Part shown: positions 45,762 through 55,532 of the stretch, piece by piece
Layout: the number at the start of each line of letters is the position of its first letter
Position numbering within the stretch: the stretch's first letter is position 1
Assembly: GCA_946481095.1 (NCBI GenBank)
Contig: CAMLML010000001.1
Coordinates: 1-64,000 of the forward strand
DNA: 64,000 nt
Direction of reading: 5' to 3'
Origin: an uncultured Cellvibrio sp.
GTDB taxonomy: Bacteria > Pseudomonadota > Gammaproteobacteria > Pseudomonadales > Cellvibrionaceae
The notes under the pieces: generated by a model
What the model was told of the DNA's origin: nothing
The model's database searches: none
What the model saw: the letters and a program-made list of their open reading frames with translations, nothing else
Program-made: the position numbers and the translations under genes

Positions 45762-46315
45762 CTTTTTTAGATAAGTTACATAATTCGTATGGAGGAAAGA
45801 AAGCTTTTGTCCGGTATCTTGTCTATTGGATTCGAAGTGTTATGTTCGGACAATATTCACGTTATCGTGATGTCCCTGATGGAGTGCAAAGAGTGGTATT
45901 TGTTTGCAAAGGCAATATTTGCCGAAGTGCTTTTGCTGAATGGTTGTTTAAACAGAGCAATGATATTCCGACAACATCATTGGGTTTGGATACTGTAACA
46001 GGAGGAAATGCGAATGATCGAATCAAAATGTATGCCTCTGTAATGAATGTGAATTTGGATTTTCATAAAACTACCGCGATTAGCGATTTTTCTGCCAAAC
46101 CAGGTGATCTTTACGTATGTATGGAACCTGATCATGTAGAGCAACTCGAATCACATCTTGGTAAAGTGAATATTATTTTGTTGGGTTGGTATTTATCTCC
46201 TACCCGGATTTATATACATGATCCTTATTCAGCAAATGATCAGTATGCGCAGACATCGCTAAAAGTGATTAGCGAAGGCATTCAACGATTGCAATTACAT
46301 TTGGCGAAGGAGTGA
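45758..46315 (+). CDS. Low-molecular-weight protein-tyrosine phosphatase
   Basis: 185 residues, with about 45 extra N-terminal residues before the catalytic loop CKGNICRS (Cys50 to Arg56, CX5R). The general-acid loop is present as HDPYS. Such phosphatases (Wzb/Etp type) dephosphorylate BY-kinases in EPS loci; the only kinase-like protein in the window has a broken P-loop, so the true target may be elsewhere or be different, such as a sugar transferase. An arsenate reductase role is unlikely in this context. Confidence 0.87.
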   Translation: MTFLDKLHNSYGGKKAFVRYLVYWIRSVMFGQYSRYRDVPDGVQRVVFVCKGNICRSAFAEWLFKQSNDIPTTSLGLDTVTGGNANDRIKMYASVMNVNLDFHKTTAISDFSAKPGDLYVCMEPDHVEQLESHLGKVNIILLGWYLSPTRIYIHDPYSANDQYAQTSLKVISEGIQRLQLHLAKE

Positions 46316-46318
46316 CGT

Positions 46319-47299
46319 GTGCTCGAATTATCGAAGATTGCTGTATGGCTCACCTGGGAACATCAAACAAGAAATAAATCAATGGCGGCATTGCTCTCCG
46401 TAAAATACATGGAATTTATTTCCAGGCGGAGTCGATTGTTTCGTTACCTGGTTTTGTCGATTAAAACGCTCAAATTTTTAATTTCAACCAGACCCAAAGT
46501 GATTTTTTTTCAGAATCCATCTATTGCGTTGGCCTGCTTGTGTGTTTTCTATCGTAAGCTGTTAGGTAATTGTATATTAGTTGGAGACTTTCACAATATT
46601 GCTCTCGCAAAAACGAAAATCTATAGACTCAATTCTTTTGTTGCCAGAAATGTTGATCTTATTTTGGTCTCAAATGAGAATTTGTTGAAGAGTGTGGTGG
46701 AGATGGGAGGAGAAGGTTTTGTAATGCCAGATCCAATTCCAGAAGATGAATCTGCTCCTTCAAATATATATGAGCACCAACAATATATTTTATTTATAAG
46801 CAGTTGGGCTAGTGATGAACCCATCAATGATGTGATTGCAGGGTTTGTTAAATCTTCATCTTTTGGTGATGGAATTAAATTATTCATAACCGGAAGAAAA
46901 AAAGCCGAAAAGCTCGATTTTACCGAGAGCTACTATGTTTCAAAGGGCGTAGAATTTTTAGGTTTCGTGGATGAAGAGCATTATTGGCAACTTTTACGGT
47001 GCGCGTTGTTGAATATAGATCTCACCACGAGAGATGACTGTTTGGTTTGTGGAGCTTATGAGAGTCTTGCTGTCGGCGCACCGATGTTGTTATCGAATAA
47101 CAAAGCTTCATTAAATTACTTTAATGAAGCTGCCCTTTTTACAGACAATACAGCAGAAGATATTGCAATAAAAATAAAAGATGCTGTAGAAAATACAAAA
47201 GCTTATCGCAATAAGGTTATTCAGGCGCTGGCAGTTTACAGAGCGCGCGACCAGCGCCGAAAAGTAGATTTGCTCAATCAACTATCTACTTTATTGTGA
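46319..47299 (+). CDS. Putative glycosyltransferase (GT-B type)
   Basis: 326 residues, GTG start four bases after the phosphatase stop. N-terminal AVWLTWEHQTRNKSMAALL and FFQNPSIALACLC, middle FLGFVDEEHYWQLLRCALLN and C-terminal DDCLVCGAYESLAVGAPML form a diverged GT-B glycosyltransferase. No strict EX7E motif; I could not assign a family. Its 3' end overlaps the convergent beta-helix gene by 14 bases. Confidence 0.7.
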   Translation: MLELSKIAVWLTWEHQTRNKSMAALLSVKYMEFISRRSRLFRYLVLSIKTLKFLISTRPKVIFFQNPSIALACLCVFYRKLLGNCILVGDFHNIALAKTKIYRLNSFVARNVDLILVSNENLLKSVVEMGGEGFVMPDPIPEDESAPSNIYEHQQYILFISSWASDEPINDVIAGFVKSSSFGDGIKLFITGRKKAEKLDFTESYYVSKGVEFLGFVDEEHYWQLLRCALLNIDLTTRDDCLVCGAYESLAVGAPMLLSNNKASLNYFNEAALFTDNTAEDIAIKIKDAVENTKAYRNKVIQALAVYRARDQRRKVDLLNQLSTLL

Positions 47300-48731
47300 C
47301 ATTTTGTGGATGTAATGGCGGACTTCCGAGAGTAATACCAATAACTTCCTGACCTGTTTCATAGGGCCCCACATTCATACCGGAAGCCAATTTAATTGAA
47401 GTGGTGTTCCCAACATACTTATAGGTATTCAATTCTGAGAATAAACTGCCAGATGAAGCGGTAGTACTATGTGAATCAGGATTGGCAACACTAACGGTTT
47501 TATATGTATTGGAACCTACAGCTTTCCACGTATTCAGTGATGAAAAGCTGCCAGAAGAACTTGAATATCTATCTACAATATTCTGGAAAGATGAATCATA
47601 AATATTGTAATCAGATGCAATAAGTTTTACCAAATTGGTATCACCGTAACGAACCAATTCCAATCCCAAATTAACTCGAGTGAAAATGTTTCCACTCATC
47701 GAAAGTGTTCTATGTGCATCTACTGAGACGCCGATGGTTCCAGAATTTCCGCCACCGTCGATCAGATTATTGTTGACGATAAGGTTGCCACTTGGTCCAC
47801 TTGCCCCGGCCATAGCACTCAGGATTCCCACACCTTCGCTTGCCAAGCCATTAATAATATTGTGATGAATATAGCTATGGCCTGCTTCAACGGTACCCTG
47901 GCCTCTGATGCTGATTCTGATGCCGGCACTGGTTGCAGTAATTTTGTTGTAGCGTATTTCTGATTCTTGCCACAGTTCGCGTGTGCTGGCGTTCTTCACA
48001 TAGTGATCTTTCCAAAACACACCAAATCCAACATTTGTGATGGTGTTATGCTCCACAAGTGCATTGATGACACCATATGATTGAATGCCGGATGCCACTG
48101 TGGATCCACCCGCATCTACACCGTCAATATAATTATCACGTACTATCCAATCTTTGGATCCCCACATTGCGATCGAAGACACATTGTCTCCTTCCGGTCC
48201 CCAGGTATTAAAAAACTGATTTCCTTCAACTATTACACCTTCGCTCAACGCAGGAATATCGGCGACTTCATTTTGCACTTGTCCCCAGTTTGCTATACCA
48301 ACGGAGTAGTTATTCCTGAACACCAGCCCCCTGATGGTAATGTAGTCGTTTGAATTTAATTGAAGTCCGGCTCGGGTGCCTTGACTGTCTACTATGACTT
48401 TGCCTTCCTCGTTGGGTGCTGCTGAAATGACAATTCTGTTAGTTTGTGTGCCAGAACGTGGAATGCAAAGACTGGCGACAAGTGGTTCAAACCATCCGCA
48501 TTTTGTGGTGTAACTGCTGTTCCCGGAGTTCTCTGCGTAAGTTCCTGATTTAATGTAAAGAACATCGCCTGGATTTAACAAGCTGATACCCTTTTGAATG
48601 GTCAAACAAGTTTGGGTGCTTGAGCAAGGGTTGGTGTCGGCACCTGATTTTGAAACCCAATACTCTGCCCCCACAGAAAACGATGACCAGCTTAACAGCA
48701 ACAGACAAAGGGTTTTAATCCAACTAGACAT
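47286..48731 (-). CDS. Secreted right-handed parallel beta-helix protein
   Basis: 481 residues. Signal peptide MSSWIKTLCLLLLSWSSFSVGA, then YWVSKSGADTNPCSSTQ and a series of beta-helix rungs with N-rich turns (VIVEGNQFFNTWG, ALVEHNTITNVGFGVFW, SYIHHNIINGLASEGVGIL, LIVNNNLIDGGGNSG). The fold is shared by polysaccharide lyases, C5-epimerases and some structural proteins. In this setting it may cut or modify the exopolysaccharide. No PEP-CTERM tail: it ends HPQNVTIK. It is a single gene on the minus strand. Confidence 0.8.
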   Translation of the reverse strand: MSSWIKTLCLLLLSWSSFSVGAEYWVSKSGADTNPCSSTQTCLTIQKGISLLNPGDVLYIKSGTYAENSGNSSYTTKCGWFEPLVASLCIPRSGTQTNRIVISAAPNEEGKVIVDSQGTRAGLQLNSNDYITIRGLVFRNNYSVGIANWGQVQNEVADIPALSEGVIVEGNQFFNTWGPEGDNVSSIAMWGSKDWIVRDNYIDGVDAGGSTVASGIQSYGVINALVEHNTITNVGFGVFWKDHYVKNASTRELWQESEIRYNKITATSAGIRISIRGQGTVEAGHSYIHHNIINGLASEGVGILSAMAGASGPSGNLIVNNNLIDGGGNSGTIGVSVDAHRTLSMSGNIFTRVNLGLELVRYGDTNLVKLIASDYNIYDSSFQNIVDRYSSSSGSFSSLNTWKAVGSNTYKTVSVANPDSHSTTASSGSLFSELNTYKYVGNTTSIKLASGMNVGPYETGQEVIGITLGSPPLHPQNVTIK

Positions 48732-48847
48732 ATTACATACCTCAAATCTATATCATTAACACCTGAAGTTTAGCCTAGCTTACCTGTTCAATATTTTCAC
48801 AATTACTGATCTGAAGTGAGAAAAGGTAGACATTAATTCTTATCGCA

Positions 48848-50182
48848 TTATTGGCTATTTGAGTTGTTTATTTCTTGGTTGAATAGGGTTTTGATTTCAC
48901 ATAACCGATTATTGATCTCTGTTTCTGAAATCGAAGACTCTGACACAAATAGTTGCAAAACTTCCTGAGTGAATCTGTCGTGAGCGACAGCTGGGTATTC
49001 CAGATAGGATACTTCCGGATTGTTTGTTTTAATCAGAATGTCATTAGCGCTCTCGTTAAATCGAGCCTTTAAGAGTGCAGCTAACTTTTGTGTAGTTGCG
49101 ACAGGTGAAATATTGTCCAGAGCCCATTGTCTGGTATTAAATTTGTCATAATTTTGTTTGATCCAGATCAGTCCTTCTTCAAGAGCACCGTCATCAAGTA
49201 GCAGACCTGTGTTTTCGTTGATGTAGGATTTGTTTACGCCGACGTTTTCGTAAGCAAGTATAACGGGCGTATTACAAAAGAGAGCTTCGAACAGGCTTCT
49301 ATTACTTCCTTCCTTTAGTGACAGCAAAACATTGACTTTGCTGGCATTCAAAAACTCTATGACTTGCTCACGACTTAATGAAAACTTGAGTGTAAGGTTA
49401 TTTTCAAGCTTGTATTGTTTAACAAAACCTGAAATGAGCGATTCTGCCCCGCCCCATGAAGCGCATACCAAACAAGCTTTGTACTGCGGATCGCGATTGT
49501 TCACTATCCACCTTACTGCTTTGATGTATCGTTGAATTCTTTTTATTGGATTAGTATTGGCAATGTAAATTGAGTCGTAAATTTTCACCGGGTTGGTAGG
49601 TCTAAACAGGTTGTAATCGACCCAATCACTGGCACCGAAGCTGACTGGAATACAATATTCCTGAAATGAATTCAGTAAAATCCTGTCTTCTATTTCTGAA
49701 GATTGAATAATAGGTGGATTATTTTTATTGAAGAGACCCATTATGTCTGGATCGGCGTAACCGGACCAACTTGGCTCGAGAACCAGATAAAAATATTGGT
49801 TAAACAAGTCTGTATTAATATCCCTAATAAAAAATGAAAAAGTCCTGGTAAATGTAACAATTACAATTCCTTTTGATACGCAGATGTTATTTTCAATAGT
49901 GGGCCATCGTACAACAATTGATCTTTGCGATGCGTGTCGAATGTCAACACCAGAACTAACCAGATTTTTATTGATGACAGTATCGCGTAGCAAAGACTTT
50001 AATAATTTGTTGGTTGCAGCGCTGTTGGCATAGCGTGCGGAACGCATACACAATTTAAGAGATTTTTGTTTCGCACCAACTCTATTGAGTATCGCAGCAA
50101 ATAAATACAGTGCATACCCCGTTGGTCTGCGTATGTGAAAATACCAGGCATCATTAATAAAAGATAATAGTGAGTACTTCAC
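48848..50182 (-). CDS. Glycosyltransferase (GT4-like)
   Basis: 444 residues. GT-B fold C-terminal half with YIANTNPIKRIQRYIKAVRW and LSLKEGSNRSLFEALFCNTPVI, an EX7E-type donor site. The N-terminal half (residues 1-180) is unusual and lacks the common Gly-rich loop. It lies downstream of an acyltransferase gene with a four-base overlap. Substrate is unknown; role in the surface glycan is inferred from context. Confidence 0.8.
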   Translation of the reverse strand: MKYSLLSFINDAWYFHIRRPTGYALYLFAAILNRVGAKQKSLKLCMRSARYANSAATNKLLKSLLRDTVINKNLVSSGVDIRHASQRSIVVRWPTIENNICVSKGIVIVTFTRTFSFFIRDINTDLFNQYFYLVLEPSWSGYADPDIMGLFNKNNPPIIQSSEIEDRILLNSFQEYCIPVSFGASDWVDYNLFRPTNPVKIYDSIYIANTNPIKRIQRYIKAVRWIVNNRDPQYKACLVCASWGGAESLISGFVKQYKLENNLTLKFSLSREQVIEFLNASKVNVLLSLKEGSNRSLFEALFCNTPVILAYENVGVNKSYINENTGLLLDDGALEEGLIWIKQNYDKFNTRQWALDNISPVATTQKLAALLKARFNESANDILIKTNNPEVSYLEYPAVAHDRFTQEVLQLFVSESSISETEINNRLCEIKTLFNQEINNSNSQ

Positions 50183-51267
50183 CTGGCATCCCCTCTGTTG
50201 TAACTGAGTTTATTGGACAATATTTTTGAATAGTTGAGTGATGGTTTCTCAATTATAAACCAGGACATTAAGCTAACTGAAATGATCAGGAATACGATGA
50301 AAGAAGCTGAAGCATATGAGTTGCTGAAACCTGAAAATATAAAATAATTAATTACCGGCATGTGGTACAGGTACACTCCGTAGGAAATATCTGTGCCTCG
50401 TAATAAAGTATCAGCAGTTTTAGTATAAGAATAAGCTGCGGAGAATATAAGAGCTGCCAGAAGTAAAAATAAAATTGGATTAAATGCATTGCCAAAATCA
50501 AGATCAAGCTTTAACCCGGCGAAACAAGCGATCAAATAAATGGGAAGAAGCATAAAAAACTTACCATTTAAAAGCCTGTGGAAAATAAAAAAATATTTTT
50601 GAAAAACAACACCTAACAAGAACATGTAATACCAGGGCAGGAAGGAAACCGATAATAATTTACTCGTAATTGCTTGTGGGCTGTCAGCTTGAATGGTTGT
50701 GACGATCAGGCTAATTAGTATGAATGTGAAAAATAGAACAACTGTAGAGACACGATTGTTTTTAAATATTAATAGGTAGCAAAGTGGTAGGAGTATGTAG
50801 AACTGGATTTCAACACAAATAGTCCAAATGCTCCCATTTAGTACCCCATCTCCGTATCCCCGCAAAAAGTCCGGGTTGTAAAACTGCAGCAGAGTTGTCT
50901 TCGCCAGGAATACAGCAACTATATCAAGAAAATTGTAGTGGACGTTTGACAGGTAGCCGCTCATATAAGTTAACAGCAGGGCGAATATGATGCTGACAAT
51001 TAATGCGGGCTCAATACGGGCTATACGTTTAATAGCATAATCCCTCCATGTATTGCTTGACTCCCAGGATTTACTTATCAGAAAGCCGCTGATAAAAAAG
51101 AAAATTGGCACTCCAGGGAAAAACCCCAGAAATTTAACACCAAGACGATGTGCGTCAGTAATATCCAGCTGAAAAATAGAAACCAAATGGTAATGTGCTA
51201 CCTGCAGCGAAGCGAACAATCTAATAAGATTAAAGTTGTTTTGATAAAACGGATTGTTAGTTTGCAT
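50179..51267 (-). CDS. Acyltransferase 3 family membrane protein
   Basis: 362 residues with about ten membrane helices. NNFNLIRLFASLQVAHYHLV with the conserved His, FFPGVPIFFFISGFLISKSW, and YAIKRIARIEPALIVS are standard motifs of the family that O-acylates glycans. It is the second such enzyme in the window; this one lies within the glycosyltransferase block. Stop overlaps the start of the following glycosyltransferase (ATGA type). Confidence 0.9.
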   Translation of the reverse strand: MQTNNPFYQNNFNLIRLFASLQVAHYHLVSIFQLDITDAHRLGVKFLGFFPGVPIFFFISGFLISKSWESSNTWRDYAIKRIARIEPALIVSIIFALLLTYMSGYLSNVHYNFLDIVAVFLAKTTLLQFYNPDFLRGYGDGVLNGSIWTICVEIQFYILLPLCYLLIFKNNRVSTVVLFFTFILISLIVTTIQADSPQAITSKLLSVSFLPWYYMFLLGVVFQKYFFIFHRLLNGKFFMLLPIYLIACFAGLKLDLDFGNAFNPILFLLLAALIFSAAYSYTKTADTLLRGTDISYGVYLYHMPVINYFIFSGFSNSYASASFIVFLIISVSLMSWFIIEKPSLNYSKILSNKLSYNRGDAR

Positions 51268-51296
51268 AATTAACTTCTTTAATAAGCTTCAGGTGT

Positions 51297-53102
51297 CTAA
51301 TCCATAAATCCTTTGGTTATCATATGTCTAAAATATTGATTGTTTGAGTAGAGTTGATCGTAGCTACCATGCGCAACCAATTTCCCATCAGCGATAACCG
51401 TGATGGTGTCGGATAATTTAATGGCGGCTGGACGATGAGATATGACAATCAAGAGAACATCGTTTTTCAAATTGTTCAACAGCATCATGAGATCGTGTTC
51501 AGATTCAATATCAAGTGCACTGGTGGGCTCATCAAGAATTAATATCTTATTATTCCTGTAAAGAGCCCGAGCTATTCCGATACGTTGTCTTTGGCCTCCG
51601 CTCAGTAGTTTGCCGTCTTGTCCCAATCCGGTATAAATGCCCTTTGGAAGTTTTTCAACAAACTCGAGTGCATTTGCCATTTTTAATGACGTCATGACAC
51701 GATCAATATCAATATTTGATTTATCTGAACCGAACGCAACATTCGATACAACATCATCGTCAAGAATAAAAATATGTTGGGGTACATAACCTAATGTTTT
51801 TTGATAAGAAACCAGAAGGCTATCTTTTACTGGTTTATCGTCCAATTTCAGTGTGCCGGTTTTGGGCTCAAGCAAGCCAAGAAGAATATCGGCAAGTGTT
51901 GATTTTCCAGAACCGGATGGTCCGGCAATCGTGTTTAAATTTCCTGTTTTAAAACAGACCGAGATATTTTCAAGTGCGAATTTATCTGAATTCGGGTACT
52001 GATACGAAATATCCTCAACTTCAATGGTTGATACACTCGATAGTGGCGGAGCGTCTGTGTTCATGCGTGGTTTGTATGGCATGTTTAAGTTGTATTCCAA
52101 TGCCACGACTACATTTCCATTTGCACTTATTTGGGATACTGATTTATAAAGTTGTTGCATGGTAGGTAGCAATCGATAACCGGCCAGAGCATAAATACTG
52201 AGTATTGATACAATGCTGGTTACGTCAGTTTTACTTGAAAGTAACAGTATAGCGAACAACAAAATTGCACAGAACGAAATAGTCTCTACTGCATAGCGAG
52301 GTATTTCCGCAGCTAATGATAGATATGCACTTGCGTTTAAACCGGATGAAATTAGGTTTTTGTATTTCTGTGTGTAGAGATTTTCAATTGCGTTGAGCTT
52401 TATATCTTTAATTCCAATAAAACATTCTGAAAGTAATGACTGGATCATGGTGTTTCTGGCTTGAATAATGTCACCATTTTTTTTAAGTGATTTTTTGACA
52501 AACCAGTAAGTTATTATATATGCCAAGCCAATAATGAGTGCTGATCCGAAAGCTATGATTGGATCCAGTGCAATTAGCCCTATTAAAATAACAGAGGCGA
52601 CAAACGCCTGGCTGCAAAGCAGCAAGTATGGTTGTAGTACCATATAAATAAAGCGCGGCGTGTCAGTTGAAATCAAAGCAATCAGTTGATTGTAATTGAT
52701 GGTTTTGTGAAAAATAAACTCTCTATTGATAAAGCATGAAAATAACTTTTGTTGAATTCCGCTGCCCAAATAGATTGAAAACTTTAACTGCATCCAAAGA
52801 GTCAATGCATTTACAATGTTTGAAATGATGACCATGGCGATTGAGAGTACCGCAAATGCGATGGTGAATTCTGTTGTGTCTTCAAATCCGCCAAATTGGT
52901 AAAGTGCTGAAAAGAAATAATTGGTTTGTATTGATTCTGGATTGGAAATCAATGCGATCAATGGAGCAATACTGGCGACTCCAACAACCTGAATGATTGC
53001 AGAAAATGCAAAGAATATTTGCATAAGGAATAGTCGTCCTTTCTGCTCTCTATTTAAAATTGAGTAAATGTCTTTGATGATCTGCAATACATACATTTTC
53101 AA
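51297..53102 (-). CDS. ABC exporter/flippase (fused permease and ATPase, PglK/MsbA-like)
   Basis: 601 residues. Six-helix permease domain in the first 330 residues, then an ATPase domain with Walker A GPSGSGKSTLADILLG, signature LLSGGQRQRIGIARAL, Walker B ILILDEPTSALD and the switch His in VISHR. This half-transporter type flips lipid-linked oligosaccharides (PglK) or lipid A. No Wzx flippase occurs in the window, so this protein is the best candidate to translocate the glycan repeat unit. It is preceded by two glycosyltransferases in the same orientation. Confidence 0.9.
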   Translation of the reverse strand: MKMYVLQIIKDIYSILNREQKGRLFLMQIFFAFSAIIQVVGVASIAPLIALISNPESIQTNYFFSALYQFGGFEDTTEFTIAFAVLSIAMVIISNIVNALTLWMQLKFSIYLGSGIQQKLFSCFINREFIFHKTINYNQLIALISTDTPRFIYMVLQPYLLLCSQAFVASVILIGLIALDPIIAFGSALIIGLAYIITYWFVKKSLKKNGDIIQARNTMIQSLLSECFIGIKDIKLNAIENLYTQKYKNLISSGLNASAYLSLAAEIPRYAVETISFCAILLFAILLLSSKTDVTSIVSILSIYALAGYRLLPTMQQLYKSVSQISANGNVVVALEYNLNMPYKPRMNTDAPPLSSVSTIEVEDISYQYPNSDKFALENISVCFKTGNLNTIAGPSGSGKSTLADILLGLLEPKTGTLKLDDKPVKDSLLVSYQKTLGYVPQHIFILDDDVVSNVAFGSDKSNIDIDRVMTSLKMANALEFVEKLPKGIYTGLGQDGKLLSGGQRQRIGIARALYRNNKILILDEPTSALDIESEHDLMMLLNNLKNDVLLIVISHRPAAIKLSDTITVIADGKLVAHGSYDQLYSNNQYFRHMITKGFMD

Positions 53103-53124
53103 AAATTCCGCAAGTAAAATGTCT

Positions 53125-54291
53125 TTAGAGTTGTTTAAACCAGGTGGATTTCAACTGGGCAGATAGTCGATTGATCTGGTGTTCCCGGGTATATCCGTGA
53201 ATAATTCTTTTTCTTGAGTTGACTGAGAACTGTTGGCGAAGAGCTTCATTATCCAGTAGAGCTTGAATTTTATCGGCAAGGTCCAGAGCATTGCCTGGTT
53301 CAAAGGTATAGCCTGTAACACCCTCCTCCAGTGTTTCAACCAGCCCCTGCAATCGAGACACTACAATTGGCAAGCCTGAACCGGCCATTTCCAACGTGGA
53401 CATGGGAAAAGAATCCCACCCTGTTGAAGCAACCACACCGAGTGTGCAATTTGGCATGATGTAGGGGAGATCTGATCTATAGCCTCCAAAAATCACTCGA
53501 TATCTGGCTTTGAATTTTTCAAGTGTTTGTAAAAATGGTTGTTCTTCATTTGGTCTGTTGCCGCAAATAATAAAATAGACATCATCCTGTTGGCGGCGGT
53601 CAACTAATTCGATGGCGCTCTCGATAATAACCTGCACACCTTTGCGCTTTTCCATGTGGCCAGAATAGAAAATGGTTTTGGCGTTTGATGGAATATTAAA
53701 TTCTTGTTGTAAATAGTGTGGATTGAATTTTGAAGGGGTGTATTTTTCCGGGTCTATACCTGTTGGAATCACGCTGGTGGAAGATTTTGGTATTCCCCTT
53801 CCATAAATCGCCAGCCTTTGCATGGCATGAGATTCGAAAATAAAATGATCCGGTTTGTTTTGCCGTAAAAAAACTTCTATTTTTTTGATTAACAGTTTCA
53901 AAAAGGCGTTTTCGCTACTGATGGTTGCTCCCCAATAAGAAACGATACTCAATACGCCATTGTCTCTTAGCATTTTGCATAGCGGGGAGTGAGGTTGCAA
54001 ATCAAAACACAGTGCGTATTTAATGTTGTTGTGTTTAATGAATCTGGCAGCAGCGTCGAATGTGCCGTTATCTTGATAATTTAAATTGATATAGTTCGTA
54101 AATCCCTCTGGCAGGCTTCTGGGTGGATTGGGGGATAGTCCGTTAAAAGAAAAAAACACATTCGCATCTGAGCCTGAAATTTTACTGCACACCTCAAAGA
54201 ATGTTCTTTCCAATGTTTCCATCGCAAATCCCGTGTTTACGGATGTATGGAATATGATGATAATGTTGGGATTGTGCATTTCGGGATCCAT
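53125..54291 (-). CDS. Glycosyltransferase family 4
   Basis: 388 residues; a second ATG four codons in is an alternative start. GT-B fold: FHTSVNTGFAMETLERTFFE, TIFYSGHMEKRKGVQVIIES, and VASTGWDSFPMSTLEMAGSG as donor site. C-terminal GYTFEPGNALDLADKIQALL. It lies three bases after the preceding glycosyltransferase stop. Likely adds one sugar of the repeat unit, donor unknown. Confidence 0.88.
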   Translation of the reverse strand: MDPEMHNPNIIIIFHTSVNTGFAMETLERTFFEVCSKISGSDANVFFSFNGLSPNPPRSLPEGFTNYINLNYQDNGTFDAAARFIKHNNIKYALCFDLQPHSPLCKMLRDNGVLSIVSYWGATISSENAFLKLLIKKIEVFLRQNKPDHFIFESHAMQRLAIYGRGIPKSSTSVIPTGIDPEKYTPSKFNPHYLQQEFNIPSNAKTIFYSGHMEKRKGVQVIIESAIELVDRRQQDDVYFIICGNRPNEEQPFLQTLEKFKARYRVIFGGYRSDLPYIMPNCTLGVVASTGWDSFPMSTLEMAGSGLPIVVSRLQGLVETLEEGVTGYTFEPGNALDLADKIQALLDNEALRQQFSVNSRKRIIHGYTREHQINRLSAQLKSTWFKQL

Positions 54292-54294
54292 CGC

Positions 54295-55410
54295 TCACAA
54301 TTTTGATATAGGGGCATGCAATTGCTTCAGGCAGGCAGTGTATAGCTCAATAATTGAATTTGCATTATTTTCTGCGCTATATCGCTCAGGTAACTGAAAA
54401 GTTGTCGCGGCGTTTTGAGTTATCCTGATAACCTGGCGAGCATAGCATTCGGCGTTGTGGTCGTACACCAAGCGCTCGCTGTTTGCGTTCTCAAGTAATT
54501 CTTTCAGGCCGCCTACAGCATGGGCAATGATGGGAGTCCCAAGAGCAATTGCTTCCAGAGCGGTCATCGGTGTGCCCTCATGATCGGAACACATTACGAG
54601 ACAGTGAAGGGATTTAATGCAGTTTTTGATATCTGTTCTGTGTCCGTGAAAAAGTACGTTTTCACTAATTTCCAGTTCTTTTGCGTAGGACTCAAGATTG
54701 CTCTTTAATTTGCCATCGCCGATAACATGAAATCGAAATTTATCTTTGTTGGCACTGTCGGATACAATACATTTGGCCATATCGAGAAAGAGGTCTATTC
54801 GTTTAACTTTTTCCAGTCTGCCGACGATTCCTATCTGCCAGTGATTACTATCATGTATGTCTGGTGAGGGTGGAATGTTCCTGAATTGATCAATGTCTAT
54901 GCCGTTGTAAATTGATACAACTTTTTGGTGTCCGTAAACGGATTCCAGTTTGGTGGCAAGGTCGTTAGAGACGGCAATAATTTTGGACTGAAGTTTTTTG
55001 CCTGCGAGCTCATCAAGCCAATACTGGATTCGTTTAATGCCAGACGGTTTGTGCTCTTGAGCTCCATGTGTGGTGCGAAAAGAAACAATTTTTTGATTGT
55101 AAAAAATTCTGCATAACAGACATGCAAAACTACCCAGAATGTTCTCTTTTTGTCTGTGAGTGTGCACTATATCCGGTTTCAAATGACGTATATTGGCCAG
55201 GATTTTTAAGAATAAACTGAAGCTGTTGTAAGTAGATTCGGCAAGTATGATGACATCCACGTTGGATTGCCTTAACCTGTCGGCCAGTTCGCCATCATTG
55301 AAAAGGATAACTTTGGTCTCATATTTTGTAGATAAGCGTGAGAGTAATGTGTGGATTTGTGCTTCTGCGCCAGCCCATAAGTCTCCCGAAGCAATGTGAA
55401 GTATTCGCAT
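54295..55410 (-). CDS. Glycosyltransferase family 4
   Basis: 371 residues. Begins MRILHIASGDLWAGAEAQIH, the canonical GT4 loop; LVMCSDHEGTPMTALEAIAL contains a complete EX7E motif, and IGIVGRLEKVKRIDLFLDMA is the inter-domain segment. First gene of the minus-strand run 55410 to 48848, divergent from the next gene on the plus strand. Role in repeat-unit assembly is inferred. Confidence 0.92.
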   Translation of the reverse strand: MRILHIASGDLWAGAEAQIHTLLSRLSTKYETKVILFNDGELADRLRQSNVDVIILAESTYNSFSLFLKILANIRHLKPDIVHTHRQKENILGSFACLLCRIFYNQKIVSFRTTHGAQEHKPSGIKRIQYWLDELAGKKLQSKIIAVSNDLATKLESVYGHQKVVSIYNGIDIDQFRNIPPSPDIHDSNHWQIGIVGRLEKVKRIDLFLDMAKCIVSDSANKDKFRFHVIGDGKLKSNLESYAKELEISENVLFHGHRTDIKNCIKSLHCLVMCSDHEGTPMTALEAIALGTPIIAHAVGGLKELLENANSERLVYDHNAECYARQVIRITQNAATTFQLPERYSAENNANSIIELYTACLKQLHAPISKL

Positions 55411-55532
55411 TTATTCTTTTCTCTTGCTGTAACATTCTGTGGTGTCATTTTATCTGTTACCTTGGCCCTTTTAAAGGTTGTCACAGTATTTGAAAAAGCT
55501 TGGCAGTAATTATGTTGAATGAGGAAGAATCA

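Noticed and set aside
45758..46315. Arsenate reductase
   Set aside because: Shares the fold, but the CX5R and HDPYS motifs and the EPS context favour a tyrosine phosphatase.
55498..55515. TTGGCA-like -24 element of a sigma-54 promoter
   Set aside because: The -12 part lacks GC at the required spacing and the transcript would start in the ribosome site.
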